Source: Budorcas taxicolor (taxonomy: Eukaryota; Chordata; Mammalia; Artiodactyla; Bovidae). Taken from it: a stretch of 64,000 nucleotides of DNA. The notes beneath the pieces were generated by a model. It did no database searches. It saw nothing but the letters and a program-made list of their open reading frames with translations, and had not been told where the DNA came from. The position numbers were made by a program, and so were the translations under genes. Shown here piece by piece: positions 53,595 to 63,716 of this stretch; position 1 is the stretch's first letter; each line of letters starts with the position of its first letter. Where the stretch lies: assembly GCF_023091745.1 (NCBI RefSeq), contig NC_068934.1, forward strand, positions 17,252,434 through 17,316,433. Reading direction: 5' to 3'.

Positions 53595-53740
53595 TTACAG
53601 GCAGGCATTCAGTCATTCACTTATTCACTCTTTCATTCATTTACAGTTTGGCAGCTATCAGGAGCATTACACCGGAAACAGAGATAGTGACGTTTAGGAG
53701 GGAGTGGCCCTCCTGCATGGGCAGGACAAGGCGGGAGATG
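53595..53740 (-). mobile_element. L2 LINE relic, antisense (weak)
   Basis: 'cattcagtcattcacttattcactctttcattcattta' (53607-53643) with 'acagagatagtgacgtttaggaggg' resembles antisense L2, but simple ATTC repetition alone could explain part of it. Confidence 0.4.
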
Positions 53741-53904
53741 GAGTCAGAAATTAACAAGGTTTCTGGGGAGCATAACCCCAGCTCTGTGTGGTGAGGGTGC
53801 CTCCTTGGATGCTGAGATCAAGGAAGTCACAGGTTGGGCCAGCATGCATCCAGGCCTCACGGCCGGTGAGCAGCCCCAAGACAAGTTGAGCGAGAAACAG
53901 GCCT

Positions 53905-54091
53905 GATTCTGGGAAAGACTGAGGGCAAGAGAAGGGGACAACAGAGGATGAGATGGTTGGGTGGCATCACTGACTCAATGAATGAGTTTGAGCAAGCTCT
54001 GGGAGACAGGGAAGGACACAGAATCCTGGCATGCTCCAGTCCATGGGATTGCAAACAGTCAGGCATAACTTAGTAACTGAACAACAACAAA
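53905..54091 (+). mobile_element. BovB LINE 3' end, sense, old copy with AACAAC-type tail
   Basis: 'gattctgggaaagactgagggcaagag' to 'ggcataacttagtaactgaacaacaacaa'. Flanking AGGCCT (53899-53904 and 54092-54097) may be a short target duplication. Confidence 0.9.
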
Positions 54092-54114
54092 AGGCCTTAG
54101 CCTGAGAATCAGGA

Positions 54115-54275
54115 TTTTAGGGCAAAAGGCAGCTTAAAGGTCCTCCTCCGACCCCTTCATTTCTCAAAGGGCGAACCCCGGGCCCAGACAGAATCAAGGT
54201 GCACTGGGGCCTAGTGACAGAGCTGCGTTCAGATCCCAAGTCCTCGGCTCCCAGGCCAGGGCCCTTCCCTTCCCT
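54115..54275 (-). mobile_element. MIR SINE relic, antisense
   Basis: 'cttaaaggtcctcctccgaccccttcatttctcaaagggcg' (54133-54173) then 'gcctagtgacagagctgcgttcagatccc' (54210-54238). Confidence 0.65.
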
Positions 54276-54439
54276 GTGCTGTGTCTGAAGGACCAAAGTT
54301 TGTTCTGAGGCCGCATCTCTCACTCCTCTGTAGCGCTCGCCCAAGGGTCACTCCCACCCCAGCAGCCTTACAGAGTTTCCATCTCGAGAAGAGCGCAGAG
54401 CAGTCAGAAGTAGGGAGGTGGCATGTGAGGGACAATGGA

Positions 54440-54625
54440 GAGGTGGTAAGCATTAACCCAAGCTGGCAAACCAGGGCTGGAAACTGCCACTTACTGGCTG
54501 TGGGGCCTTGGACAAGTCAGATCATTCCTCTGACCTTCAGGCCTAAACGGGATTATAGTACCCACCTCATTGGATTGTGGTGGGCCTAAGTCAGTTGTTA
54601 TATCTGAAGGCATTACAAGAGTATC
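54440..54625 (+). mobile_element. MIR SINE, sense
   Basis: 'gccacttactggctgtggggccttggacaagtcagatcattcctctgacc' (54487-54536) and 'gattatagtacccacctcattggattgtgg' (54551-54580). Confidence 0.85.
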
Positions 54626-54876
54626 CGGCAGCTGTGTAAAGATTGTGCTGTTGTGATTGGTTCCTTGTTCTGGAGCTGGATGTGTGATCTGGCGTGTGTG
54701 CCAGTGGGGACGCTGGGGCAAGTTTGCATCCCTAGGGCAACTTAGAAAACCTCAAAGTAGTGACCTGTGTGAGCTGGTTCTGACAAACTCCTGTGTTCCT
54801 GCTTAAACCTTCCATGGAGCACTTACCCTGTTCCATCTTGTATTTGTAATAATTTGAGTGTTTTCCTTAGACTGCG

Positions 54877-55075
54877 TTTCCCCTATGTCTCAGTGGGTAA
54901 AGACTCTGCCTGAAATGCAGGAGATGCAGGAGACTTGGGTTCAATCCCTGGGTCAGGTAGACCCCGCTGGAGGAGGAAATGGAAACCCACTCCAGTGTTC
55001 TCGCCTGAAAAATCCCATGCCCAGAGGAGCCTGGCAGGGTCACAAAGAGTCAGACGCTGAGCAACTGCGCACAGC
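54877..55075 (+). mobile_element. Bov-tA SINE with 9-bp internal duplication
   Basis: Head 'gtttcccctatgtctcagtgggtaaag'. TGCAGGAGA occurs twice in tandem (54916-54924, 54925-54933). B box GGTTCAATCCC, tail 'gtcacaaagagtcagacgctgagcaac'. Confidence 0.94.
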
Positions 55076-55107
55076 ATAGTCCCTATTAGAAAATAAACCT
55101 AAACCAT

Positions 55108-55200
55108 TTCATAATGTGTGTAAGTCAAACCATTATGCTGTATGCTGAACTTTAAACTTAGTTCTGTATGTCAGTTATTTCTCAATAAAACTGGAAGAAA
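55108..55200 (+). mobile_element. L1 3' end fragment, sense
   Basis: 'gtaagtcaaaccattatgctgtatgctgaactttaaacttag' (55121-55162), 'gtatgtcagttatttctcaataaaactgg' (55167-55195) then A/G-rich. It is the L1M 3' end with polyadenylation signal AATAAA. Confidence 0.8.
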
Positions 55201-55221
55201 AAGAGAGAGAGAGAGAGAGAA
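55201..55221. repeat. (GA)n microsatellite on an L1 tail
   Basis: About nine GA units directly following the L1 A-tail. Confidence 0.9.
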
Positions 55222-55314
55222 ACCTGAGGGCAGGAACTGTATTTTATTTAGAGATTCAGACCTTGAATTAGAAAATATGGATTCAGATAACATTCTCTTA
55301 GTGATACATTTTTT

Positions 55315-55530
55315 CTTTTTCTTTCTTCTTTTTTTCTTGATAACATCTTTATTGAAATATAATTCACAAAGCATATTGTGAATTATGCATATAATAATGT
55401 GCATATTATTCACAAAGCACAATTCAGCAGCCTTTAGTGGGATTCACCAAGTTGTGAAACCATCAGCACCATCAATTTTAGGACATTTTCATCACCCCAA
55501 GGAGAGCCCATCCCCCTTCCCTGTAGCACT
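55315..55530 (-). mobile_element. L1 3' UTR fragment, antisense
   Basis: A T-rich antisense tail (55308-55338), then 'catctttattgaaatataattcacaaagc' (55345-55373), 'ttcaccaagttgtgaaaccatcagcaccatcaattttaggacattttcatcacccc' (55443-55498). The middle holds a partly duplicated AT-rich stretch (55376-55420). Confidence 0.82.
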
Positions 55531-56285
55531 TCATGGGATAATGATAAACGTTAATAAAGGAATACATGGGTACAGGCCTTAGCACAGAGCCAGGTACTCA
55601 GGTGGTGCCTAATTACTGCCTCTTCCATGGGCTCTGACACAGGGTTTTGTTCTGGTTTGTGGGGTCAAATTCTACAGTTTTTCCCCACTCCAGGAACATG
55701 AAGACGGCTCTGCTAGGTCATCTCACAGAATCCTGGGGGAGCCCAGCTGCACGGCCAGGTATGCTTGACTCAGGGTGAGGAGGCGTTGAGGCGAGGGGTT
55801 CAGTGGAAGATGAGGTGTTGCCCCAGGAGTTTCCTGCACACGAGGCCCAGGCTGCACGGCTCACTGCTAGGAGTTACCCATGGGCGGCCTGCCCCTCCAC
55901 ACCTGTCAGGTTGAGGAAACTCAGACAGCAGTGCCGGCCCCTGTGCCTCACGGCAGACCCACTGTTGAGCCCAGGTGGTTACACACAGACTGGGCTGCCC
56001 TCTCCAAGCACCTGCGTTTTCTCCTTTTTCTTTCTGTCTGCTCCCACGGAGAAGAAAAGCTGGGCTGCACAACCGTCATTTCTGTAGCTCAGTTGTCTCT
56101 CTGCTTGAAGAGCTTCTGGAGAAAGGAATGGAATTGGCTGGGGGAGGACCGAGCATTGACTGGGACTGGGGCCCAGGGAGAGCTTCAGGCCCTCTGTGTC
56201 AGGAGCTGGGGTCCCGGGAGGGTGGACCATGAAGGGCAGCCTTGGAGAGCTCTGAGCTGGCAGCAGGAAGTGAGCGATCTGGAGA
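55531..56285. other. No gene recognised
   Basis: Unique G/C-rich DNA with overlapping frames on both strands at 55800-56300; none shows a domain. Confidence 0.5.
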
Positions 56286-56291
56286 GGAGGT

Positions 56292-56502
56292 GTGTGCATG
56301 CGTGCTCAGTCGTATCCAACTCTTTGCACCCCTATGGACTGTAGCCCACCAGGCTCCTCTGTCCATGGGATTCTCCAGGCAAGAATACTGGAGTGGGTTG
56401 CCATTTCCCCCTCCAGGGGATCCTCCTTATCCAGGGATGAAACCCACATCTCAAGTCTCCTGCATTGGCAGGGGAGTTCTTTACTAGTGCCACCGAGGGA
56501 AC
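56292..56502 (-). mobile_element. Bov-tA SINE, antisense
   Basis: Tail 'gtgtgcatgcgtgctcagtcg', then 'cttatccagggatgaaacccacatctcaagtctcctgcattggcagg' and head complement 'agtgccaccgagggaac'. The B box is disrupted. Confidence 0.94.
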
Positions 56503-56669
56503 TGAATTAGGGCAAATTGATCCCATTGATTGACCATTGATTCCATGGGTTTGTGTCTGCTCCAGGAAACACTCCACTCTTTGCTGGGTCACAAGGAGGT
56601 CAAGTCACATTTCCTGTCCTTGAGGGCAACTCTGGCCAGAAAACAGGCAGATCTGGATTCCACGGATTT

Positions 56670-56676
56670 CCTGATC
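56670..56676. repeat. Target-site duplication, left copy
   Basis: CCTGATC, repeated at 56825-56831. Confidence 0.75.
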
Positions 56677-56681
56677 TCGTT

Positions 56682-56823
56682 GGTTTAGTCACGCAGCTGT
56701 GTCTGACTCTTACTAGAGTGGGTTGCCATTTCCTTCTCCAGGGGATCTTCCTGACCTAGGATTGAACCCAGGTCTCCTGCATTGACAGGTGGATTCTTTA
56801 CCACTGAGCCACCAGGGAAGCCC
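56682..56823 (-). mobile_element. Bov-tA SINE, antisense, internal deletion
   Basis: Starts 'ttggtttagtcacgcagctgtgtctgactctta', then jumps to 'ctagagtgggttgccatttccttctcc' so about 70 bp are missing. The head complement is complete to 'gagccaccagggaagcc'. Flanked by CCTGATC. Confidence 0.93.
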
Positions 56824-56824
56824 T

Positions 56825-56831
56825 CCTGATC
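56825..56831. repeat. Target-site duplication, right copy
   Basis: CCTGATC, matching 56670-56676. Confidence 0.75.
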
Positions 56832-56955
56832 CTGTGACCTTCCAAAAATCATATACTTTCTGTAGCCTCAGTCTACTTTCTTGTAAAATGGGGCTAACAA
56901 AATCTATTTTGTAAGGCTACTGTAAAAGCTAAGCACATTGGCAGGTGCAAACCAA
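56832..56955 (+). mobile_element. MIR SINE, sense
   Basis: 'gcctcagtctactttcttgtaaaatggggctaac' (56865-56898) is the MIR core, ending 'gctaagcacattggcaggtgc'. Confidence 0.75.
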
Positions 56956-57470
56956 CATGAAGATGGTTTGCCTGCCTCGACAGGTCGAGCGGCTCACATG
57001 AGTGACAGACACATCTTTCTATGGAGCCAAGAAGACATTGGGTGGCACTTCCATACAGTGGCAAGCCACTCGCCCTGGCCTCTCTGGTTGAAATAACTTC
57101 ATCTGCCTAAGCCCCTGCCCCGCTGGCAGACAAGGATTACATGACATGCTCAGAAGCCCAGCCATCTATTAGTATTTATGGAGTCACTGCTGGTAAAGAT
57201 TCCTAAAGATTCCCTGATGCAGGAGGCTGATAGGATTTTGAGACACAAGCAGAAAACATCTCACGCTTGGAAAATGGTGTTTTACAAGTCAAGGCCACTT
57301 TTACTTACTGCAGACCTCACCCGTGTGAAAGAAAGGCCTGTCCTGGTCCTCACTAGTGGTTGTATGCAGTTGTTGAAGGGGGTTAGCCTCTGGCTTCACA
57401 AAGACGTGGGCTCAGGTGTGGCCCCGCTGCCTGCTAGTCTGGGAAGGCAGAAAGACGAAGTAAGTGGTAA
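56956..57470. other. No gene recognised
   Basis: Unique DNA. The plus frame at 57178-57519 shows no motif. Confidence 0.5.
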
Positions 57471-57474
57471 ATGC

Positions 57475-57690
57475 TTTCTGGGCATCCTCTCTGTACCAGG
57501 TCACTTGGCCCAGTGCTGAGCATGTTAATTCATTTAATCCTTCAGATAGCCCTGTGGTGCAGAGGTGTAGTTGTCTCCACTGGACTTACAAGGAAACCAA
57601 GGCTCAGAAAGGTTATATATCTGTCCAGGGTCTCACCATCAGTATCAATAGAGAGGCCTGTTTGTTTGACCTCAGAACCCTCTGGACTTT
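57475..57690 (-). mobile_element. MIR SINE, antisense
   Basis: 'catcctctctgtaccaggtcacttggcccagtgctgagc' (57482-57520), 'gatagccctgtggtgcagaggtgtag', 'ggacttacaaggaaaccaaggctcagaaaggtt' (57582-57614). Confidence 0.82.
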
Positions 57691-59415
57691 GGCACACGAC
57701 AAGCCACCATACCTACCCGCCTCTCCTCATTCATGTGAGGTATTTTCCATCGCCTCTGTCTGTACCACAAATGCGGGGACCCCCTCACCCTCAAGGTTTG
57801 CAGGAAGAAGGCTCAGACTCTTTCACCTGAGCAGACTCACACTATGCAGGCGGCCTGTACCCAGAATGCTGGCAGAGCCTCAGATGATGAGCTTTTTGAA
57901 CACTTGCCAATATCTCAACCCTTCTAATTAAAACCACATTATCTGTGATGATTCTTAATGATAGCATTTGTGGAATCGGGACCCTCTCAGGTCTCAAGTT
58001 CAGTTTGCCATTCCTGCTTCTGAACAGCATGTGCAGTGGCCTTAATGATGGGTCGGGTGGAGATTCTGTGGGACCCACTCTGGTAGCCTGTATATTTTCT
58101 TTTTTCCCAGAGCCTCTCTCTGGGGGAGCTGGCAGCCCATGCGCCAAAGACGCAAGTCAGCTCTTTCTCGTTTATGACTTCTTTCGTTAGCTCTGTGCCC
58201 CTCACCCTCCACCCTTCTCGGGAAAGTGAAGAGAAGCAAGCAGATCAGGGTTTGCTTGGCATCATGGCCGTCAGGATTCAGGGAGCTCCAGTTGCTGGGG
58301 TCCAGCCTGCTGGCCCTCGATGCCTCCCACTGTCCTGTCCTTGTAGCTGACGACCTTTGCATCTGCAGGCTGGGTGAGCTTCAGGCCCCAGGTCCACTCC
58401 TGACCCCAAACTGGAGGAGATTACAGAACGGTGTCCTGAGTCATAGGTCTGCAGGTGTTCATTAAAGTGTCGTCTTTACTTCTGACCAGGTTTGAAAGCA
58501 TTTTAAATGAGTGCTTTGAGAAGGCAGAGCAGCCTTTAGGGAGATGCCTTCCAGTTCCTGGGGCATCTAGGCTGGCCTTGACACTGAGCCCTAGTCTTAG
58601 AGCGTAGGCCTAGTTCCTTAGTACCCTGGGCAGGACCCACCACGCTGGTCCTATGTCTCTTTCCAGCCCATCTCTGACCCCCTGGATGCAGGCTGTGTTC
58701 AGAAATGCTGAGCTTCTGGCACTCCCTGGTGCTCCTCTGTGGCTCAGGCTCCCTCCTCTGCCTGGACTGACTGTCCCTGCCCTCCCTCCCTGCCTGGCCT
58801 CCCATCACCCCCACCACACCCCGACCCCAGCTTCTAAACTGCAGCTCAGGGGTTGCTCCTCAGGAAGCCTCTGCCTCTGACCCCGGCCAGGCGAAGCGCC
58901 CGCTGTGTGCTCATGCTATATCCTGGACAGATGTCTTGCCACTGTGTTATGACAGTCATCTGATAGTGTCTGGATGTTCTGTTTCGCTCCCTGTAGCAAC
59001 TTCGCAGAGCGGTCCCTTAGTAATCAGAATGACCAGACGAATGGATGAGTGAAGACAGAGGGGACTGATTAGTTACCTAACTGAGCTTCTGCCTCACTCC
59101 CAAGTCCCACCTCCAGAAAGCTCCATAGCCCAACGGAAGTCACAAAATCTGAAGATGACCAATGTGGGGTTTGGAGTCCAGAAACAAGAGGCTTTAGGAG
59201 TTGAAATCCAAGAGGCAAAGTGATTGCTAAAAAGCAGGATTCCTACCAGACCCAGGCACGCTTCTCGTGGACAGTGTAAAGGCCCACCATTCTAATCTTT
59301 TCAGCAACTTTCCAGTGGTGCTCTTGCAGTCAGCATCACTTTGCAAATTCTCACTGATGGCTTGGGTTTCTCAGCAGTATAATCAAGCTGTGAGATCACT
59401 ACATTTTAGGGTTAG
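57691..59415. other. No gene or repeat recognised
   Basis: 1.7 kb of unique DNA, one of the longest repeat-free stretches here. Chance frames on both strands at 57840-58370. 58700-58830 is C-rich. Nothing resembles a known domain. Confidence 0.5.
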
Positions 59416-59419
59416 ACGT

Positions 59420-59560
59420 GTTGGCTAGAACTTCTGGTTCTGCCGATTCCCAGAGGTGTGACCACAGGCAAGTGGATCCTCCTCCTAGAGGTTCTCTCTC
59501 CTCTTGGAAAGGGGGACACTGCATGAGACAATGAGTGGTAAGTGCAAGGAGCTGATGGGG
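59420..59560 (+). mobile_element. MIR SINE relic, sense
   Basis: 'cttctggttctgccgattcccagaggtgtgaccacaggcaagtgg' (59430-59474), then 'gacactgcatgagacaatgagtgg'. Confidence 0.68.
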
Positions 59561-60393
59561 TGGTGGAAGAGAGTTTAATTAAGGTTGAGCTGTCAGGAAA
59601 GCAGAAAGAGCTGTGTCCACAGAAGAGGGTGCTGGACAGGATCCCTGGCCTTCGAAAGACGAAAGCCTCCTTCAGTTCATAGCCTAGCAGGAAGGCTTGT
59701 GGGGAGGGAATGTTCCAGCCTCTCTCCTCTCACCCTCCAAGGCTGGTGCCTCCCATTGGCTAAACCCAGCAGGAAGTCAGAGGGAAAGGAACATCAGTGG
59801 CCATATGTTCAGAGGTCAGCCTCTTAGAGCCCAGAATAAGGCAGAGAAAAGCAGAAAAAGGAGGTAGAGGGCCACATAGAGACAGCCCAGCCCAGCTGTG
59901 GCCTGACACCCAGCACATCCTCAGTGCACACCACTTCCATCCCTGATCTTATCAACACTTCTACCTCTATAAAAAAAGTGGGGGAAGCTGAGTAGAAGAT
60001 TCAACAAATATGAACATTCCTTAAGGTTCTCACAGGAGTGTGTTAGGGACAATGTTGAAACGGAGAGAAAGAGTAAAGGATTTTTAATTTTGATTATCTG
60101 TGGATTTCTTTTATCCACATTATCTCTTTCCGCCAGTAGCCAGGATAATTGAAACCTCATTGCCTTCCCTAACTGCAGCTGTTCAGTCTGCTGAAGGCAC
60201 ATCAAAGGTGTTTTTGTAAGGTGCTGTCTGCTGTAGTTTTTAATTAATTTTAATTTTATTTTTACATTTGATCTAATAGAGTCAAATGAATCTTTCATTG
60301 TTTAGATTTCGCTGAACTGGTGAAATAGGTCAGGCTTTCCAGGAGTTCTCCGAACTTCTTTGCATTGATAAGTAACTTCTGGCAGCAGAGCCT
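59561..60393. other. No gene recognised; candidate conserved non-coding element
   Basis: 60070-60310 is unique and AT-rich with TTAATTAATTTTAATTTTA (60240-60258), GGATAATTGAAACC (60144-60157) and CATTGTTTAG (60296-60305). Other sequence is ordinary. A regulatory role is inference. Confidence 0.4.
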
Positions 60394-60404
60394 GGTTCTG
60401 GAGG
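60394..60404. repeat. Target-site duplication, left copy
   Basis: GGTTCTGGAGG, identical to 60681-60691. Confidence 0.93.
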
Positions 60405-60680
60405 TGGCTGTTGCTGCTGCTGCTAAGTCACTTCAGTCGTGTCCGATTCTGTGCGACCCCACAGACAGCAGCCCACCAGGCTCCCCCGTCCCTGGGATTC
60501 TCCAGGCAAGAACACTGGAGTGGGTTGCCATTTCCTTCTCCAATGCATGAAAGTGAGAAGTGAAAGTGAAGTCACTCAGTCGTGTCTGACTCTTCGCGAC
60601 CCATGGACTGCAGCCTACCAGGCTCCTCCATCCATGGGATTTTCCAGGCAAGAGTACTAGAGTGGGGTGCCATCACCTTC
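60405..60680 (-). mobile_element. Bov-A2 dimeric SINE, antisense
   Basis: Starts TGGCTGTTGCTGCTGCTGC, AAGTCACTTCAGTCG, two Bov-A monomers with linker 'gaaagtgagaagtgaaagtg' (60549-60568), ends 'agtggggtgccatcaccttc'. Exact 11-bp flanking duplication. Confidence 0.96.
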
Positions 60681-60691
60681 GGTTCTGGAGG
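60681..60691. repeat. Target-site duplication, right copy
   Basis: GGTTCTGGAGG, identical to 60394-60404. Confidence 0.93.
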
Positions 60692-60754
60692 CTACCTGGC
60701 TGCAATCCTGGTGGACAAAGCATCAGGAAAATGAAAGGCCAGACTGAGCAGAGG

Positions 60755-60855
60755 GTGTCAGCAGCCCATTTGTTCCACAAAGAGGTCCTACTGTGTGCTG
60801 AGTGGTAAAGGAGACAGAGGAGCTGCCTATGCTTCTCAGAGTCCAGGGGGAAAAT
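60755..60855 (-). mobile_element. L2 LINE 3' end relic, antisense
   Basis: 'catttgttccacaaagaggtcctactgtgtgctgagtgg' (60768-60806) and 'ctatgcttctcagagtccag' (60827-60846). Confidence 0.62.
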
Positions 60856-61565
60856 AAACGTGGACACTTGAGAGAGAATTAATAGCAAGCACCTTTATTT
60901 CCCCCCCTTACCCTGTCTAACTAACTATGGGAGGGTTTGCACCATGCCCACCCCCTCCCCAGGGGCCTTCAGAACTTACTAGTCATTTATGGGGCTATTG
61001 CCCATGCTCCTCAACCCAGGGGTTCCCCTCCTGGACTCTGCCCATGGCACTCCTGGGACGCCTCCCCTCCCTGTTGCCTGGAAGGCAAGCTGGGCCCTTG
61101 CAGTATGGTGAGACTTTCTTCTGTCCCCTTCGTGGCTTTCAAGGTTGCATATGGAAGCAGCTATCTATCTCTGCCAACCACCAGCTCCTTTCTATCTCCC
61201 AAGCCCCAGTTGGTGATGTTGCCCAAAGAGAACAACTCAGGCTTTCTAAAGAAACCCCTTCAGAGGATTCAGTCTCCCCTGCGGGTCCTTCCCGCTACAC
61301 AAGGCCACTTCCACGCACATGGGTGACTCCCAGCCTCAGCTCCTCACTTCCTTCACCCCCACCTGCCTGGTGCTTGAGTACGCTCAGATTAACACATCAT
61401 TTTATAATAAATTGCAACATGTATTAGATTTGTAATGTGTGTGAGGGTGAGAAAAACAAATAAACAGAAAGGCCTTTAATCTCACTGCCTGGATAACTCC
61501 TGTACTTAAAAAAAATAGACCTCCATGGAAAGAAAGTGCAGTGTGCAGAAAGATGGAACGAAGCG
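60856..61565. other. No gene recognised
   Basis: C-rich tract at 60901-60965 with chance plus frames (60927-61427, 166 codons; 60937-61326, 129 codons). No domain. Part of 61380-61560 may be diverged L1 but I cannot prove it. Confidence 0.45.
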
Positions 61566-61882
61566 TGTAACTCATCTTAGGGTCCTAGTTGTCTCTCTAC
61601 AAAGGTGCCTGCTGAAAAAGACTTTCCTTTTATTCTTGGAGGAAAAAAGACCCAAGTTTTATTTATACCAAAGAAGTCCCTTTACGCGTTACTTTACACC
61701 TTGCGTTTTTCCCTTAAGATGTCTAGATGTTTCACTTTCAACCCTACAGAACTCACTCTTGTTCACTGCTGTGTATTCATCCATTGTGTCAGTGGACTTG
61801 AGCTTGTTAACCTCATCCTCTGTCCATAGACACTTAAGTATTTCTAGATTTTTGCTGTTACAGATAACTTCTTAGTGAATCC

Positions 61883-61894
61883 CTTATATGCCTA
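61883..61894. repeat. Target-site duplication, left copy
   Basis: CTTATATGCCTA, identical to 62165-62176. Confidence 0.96.
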
Positions 61895-62164
61895 CTGCTG
61901 CTGCTAAGTCACGTCAGTCGTGTTCGACTCTGTGTGACCCCCTAGATGGCAGCCCACCAGGCTCCCGTCCCTGGGATTCTCCAGGCAAGAACACTGGAGT
62001 GGGTTGCCATTTCCTTCTCCAATGCATGAAAGTGAAAAGTGAAAGTGAAATCACTCAGTCGTGTCCGACTCTTCAAGACCCCATGGAGTGCAGCCTACCA
62101 GGCTCCTCCGTCCATGGGATTTCCCAGGCAAGAGTACTGGAGTGGGTTGCCATTGCCTTCTCCA
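61895..62164 (-). mobile_element. Bov-A2 dimeric SINE inserted in L1, antisense
   Basis: 'ctgctgctgctaagtcacgtcag' start, linker 'gaaagtgaaaagtgaaagtg' (62027-62046), ends 'gggttgccattgccttctcca'. Perfect 12-bp target duplication; both halves of the host L1 resume outside. Confidence 0.97.
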
Positions 62165-62176
62165 CTTATATGCCTA
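62165..62176. repeat. Target-site duplication, right copy
   Basis: CTTATATGCCTA, identical to 61883-61894. Confidence 0.96.
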
Positions 62177-62525
62177 TCTTGACCCATTTGGAAAGGTGGG
62201 TATAACTAGAGAGTAAATTCACAGTAATTTTTCCTGGGCTGAAAATTATATAGTTAAATTTTGATAAATGTTACCAAGGCATCCCGCAAAATGTTCCATC
62301 AATAGCATATGAGACCACTCCTTCCCTGGGGGTAGACACTCAGAATTATCAAGCTTTTCCAATTTTGTCAGCCTGATGGGGGAAAAAATTGGCATTTCAT
62401 TATTGTTTTGATCTGCAGTTCTTTAATTATTAGTGAGGCCAAACATCTTTTCACATGTTTATTAGCTGTTTGTATTTGTGCTTCTCTGAATAGATTGTTC
62501 CTATCCTTTGTCTAATTTTTTTGTT

Positions 62526-63190
62526 CCCTACTGAACCAGAAATAAATTTTAAACTATTTTGTGAAATCAAAAGCAGGATCCAAATCTCAAGTTTTTAAAT
62601 GCTATCAATTCTATTTTTGTTTATATGGAGATGGCAGAATCTCAGGGAGGGATGAGGGTCTAAACACGTTTATCCTCTGCTACTTCAACAGGGACCCTCT
62701 GTCACCCCTCAGAAGGGTCCGCCTGTTCCCACCCCAAGTAGAACAAGGCAGTTAATTATTTACCACCCCAGCAGTTCAGAAGGGGAGCTATTCCAGTCAG
62801 ACCGTGCTTCCGCAGCTGCCAAGTAGCACGCACTAAGACACGGATCAGCTGTGGGCCTCCGAGTCGTCCATTTAGATGAGGCCTCTGTCAGCTGTCTGTT
62901 GTGAACCTCCCCAGGTCACATCCTAGGCACCATCTGCTGGACTGTGAAGACCATCGGCTCGCCAAGACGCCCGACAGGCTGTGATTATCTTCCACTCCAG
63001 TGCTTTTTTTCTCCCCTTGGCATGAAGGGGATTCATTTCCTGGGCAAGCTCTTTGTGCAGCAGATACCTTCTAAAAGGAAAATGAGCCTCTTTGGGTACG
63101 CTGATGAGTTGGTTCTGGCCTTAAGGTGCTCAGGCCCTGAGTGTGTTTTTGGGTGAATGCAGTTGATGATTTTGGCCCAAGTAGATGGAA
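62526..63190. other. No gene recognised
   Basis: Unique DNA; short frames only. Confidence 0.5.
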
Positions 63191-63194
63191 TGGT

Positions 63195-63375
63195 ATTCAT
63201 CTGTTCCTTCATTCATTCAACCAAATGTCAGTTAAAAAGCAGTTCAATTAGAAGCTTAAAGATTGGGCTATACAGACAGAATAAGCCTTAGTTCTTAAAC
63301 CTGCTCTTGCGTGAGCCAGGGCATGTCACATTGCTTCTTGATTCTTGGAACCTTTGAGTTTCCTTAAGTATAGAA
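63195..63375. mobile_element. L2 (antisense) and MIR (sense) fragments, weak
   Basis: 'gttccttcattcattcaaccaaatg' (63203-63227) with 'gctatacagacagaataag' suggests an antisense L2 end. 'cttaaacctgctcttgcgtgagccagggcatgtcacattgcttcttgattcttgg' (63294-63348) suggests a sense MIR. Confidence 0.45.
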
Positions 63376-63690
63376 TTGTTGTTGTTCAGTTGCTCAGTCA
63401 TGTTTGACTCTTTGCAACCCCATGGACTGTAGCATATCAAGCTACTGGTCCTTCACCATCTCCCAGTGCTTGCTGGGAGAGCCATCCAACCATCTCATCC
63501 TCTGTCATCCCCTTCTCTTCCTGCCTTCAATCTTTCCCAGCATCAGAGTCTTTTCCAATGAGTTGGCTCTTTGTATCAGGTGGCCAAAGTATTGAAGCTT
63601 CAGCATCAGTCCTTCCAATGGATATTCAGGACTGATTTTCTTTAGATTTGACTGGTTTGATCTCCTTGCTGTCCAAGGGACTCTCAAGAG
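63376..63690 (-). mobile_element. BovB LINE 3' end, antisense, old copy with AACAAC-type tail
   Basis: Begins 'attgttgttgttcagttgctcag' and runs to 'gtccaagggactctcaagagt'. A piece around 63460-63490 is replaced by unrelated sequence ('tcccagtgcttgctgggagag'). Confidence 0.92.
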
Positions 63691-63716
63691 TAAGTGTAAA
63701 ACAGATGAGTTAAAAA

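Larger units (their letters stand above)
61570..62525 (-). mobile_element. Ancient L1 (L1ME-like), antisense, split by a Bov-A2
   Basis: 'agatttttgctgttacagataacttc' (61847-61872) before the SINE. After it come 'ttccaattttgtcagcctgatggggg' (62357-62382), 'ctgcagttctttaattattagtgaggccaaacatcttttcacatgtttatt' (62414-62464) and 'cctatcctttgtctaattttt' (62501-62521), the L1ME 3' order in antisense. Confidence 0.82.

Noticed and set aside
60927..61427. 166-codon plus frame rich in P, S and L
   Set aside because: Arises from a C-rich low-complexity tract; a second frame is open over the same bases.
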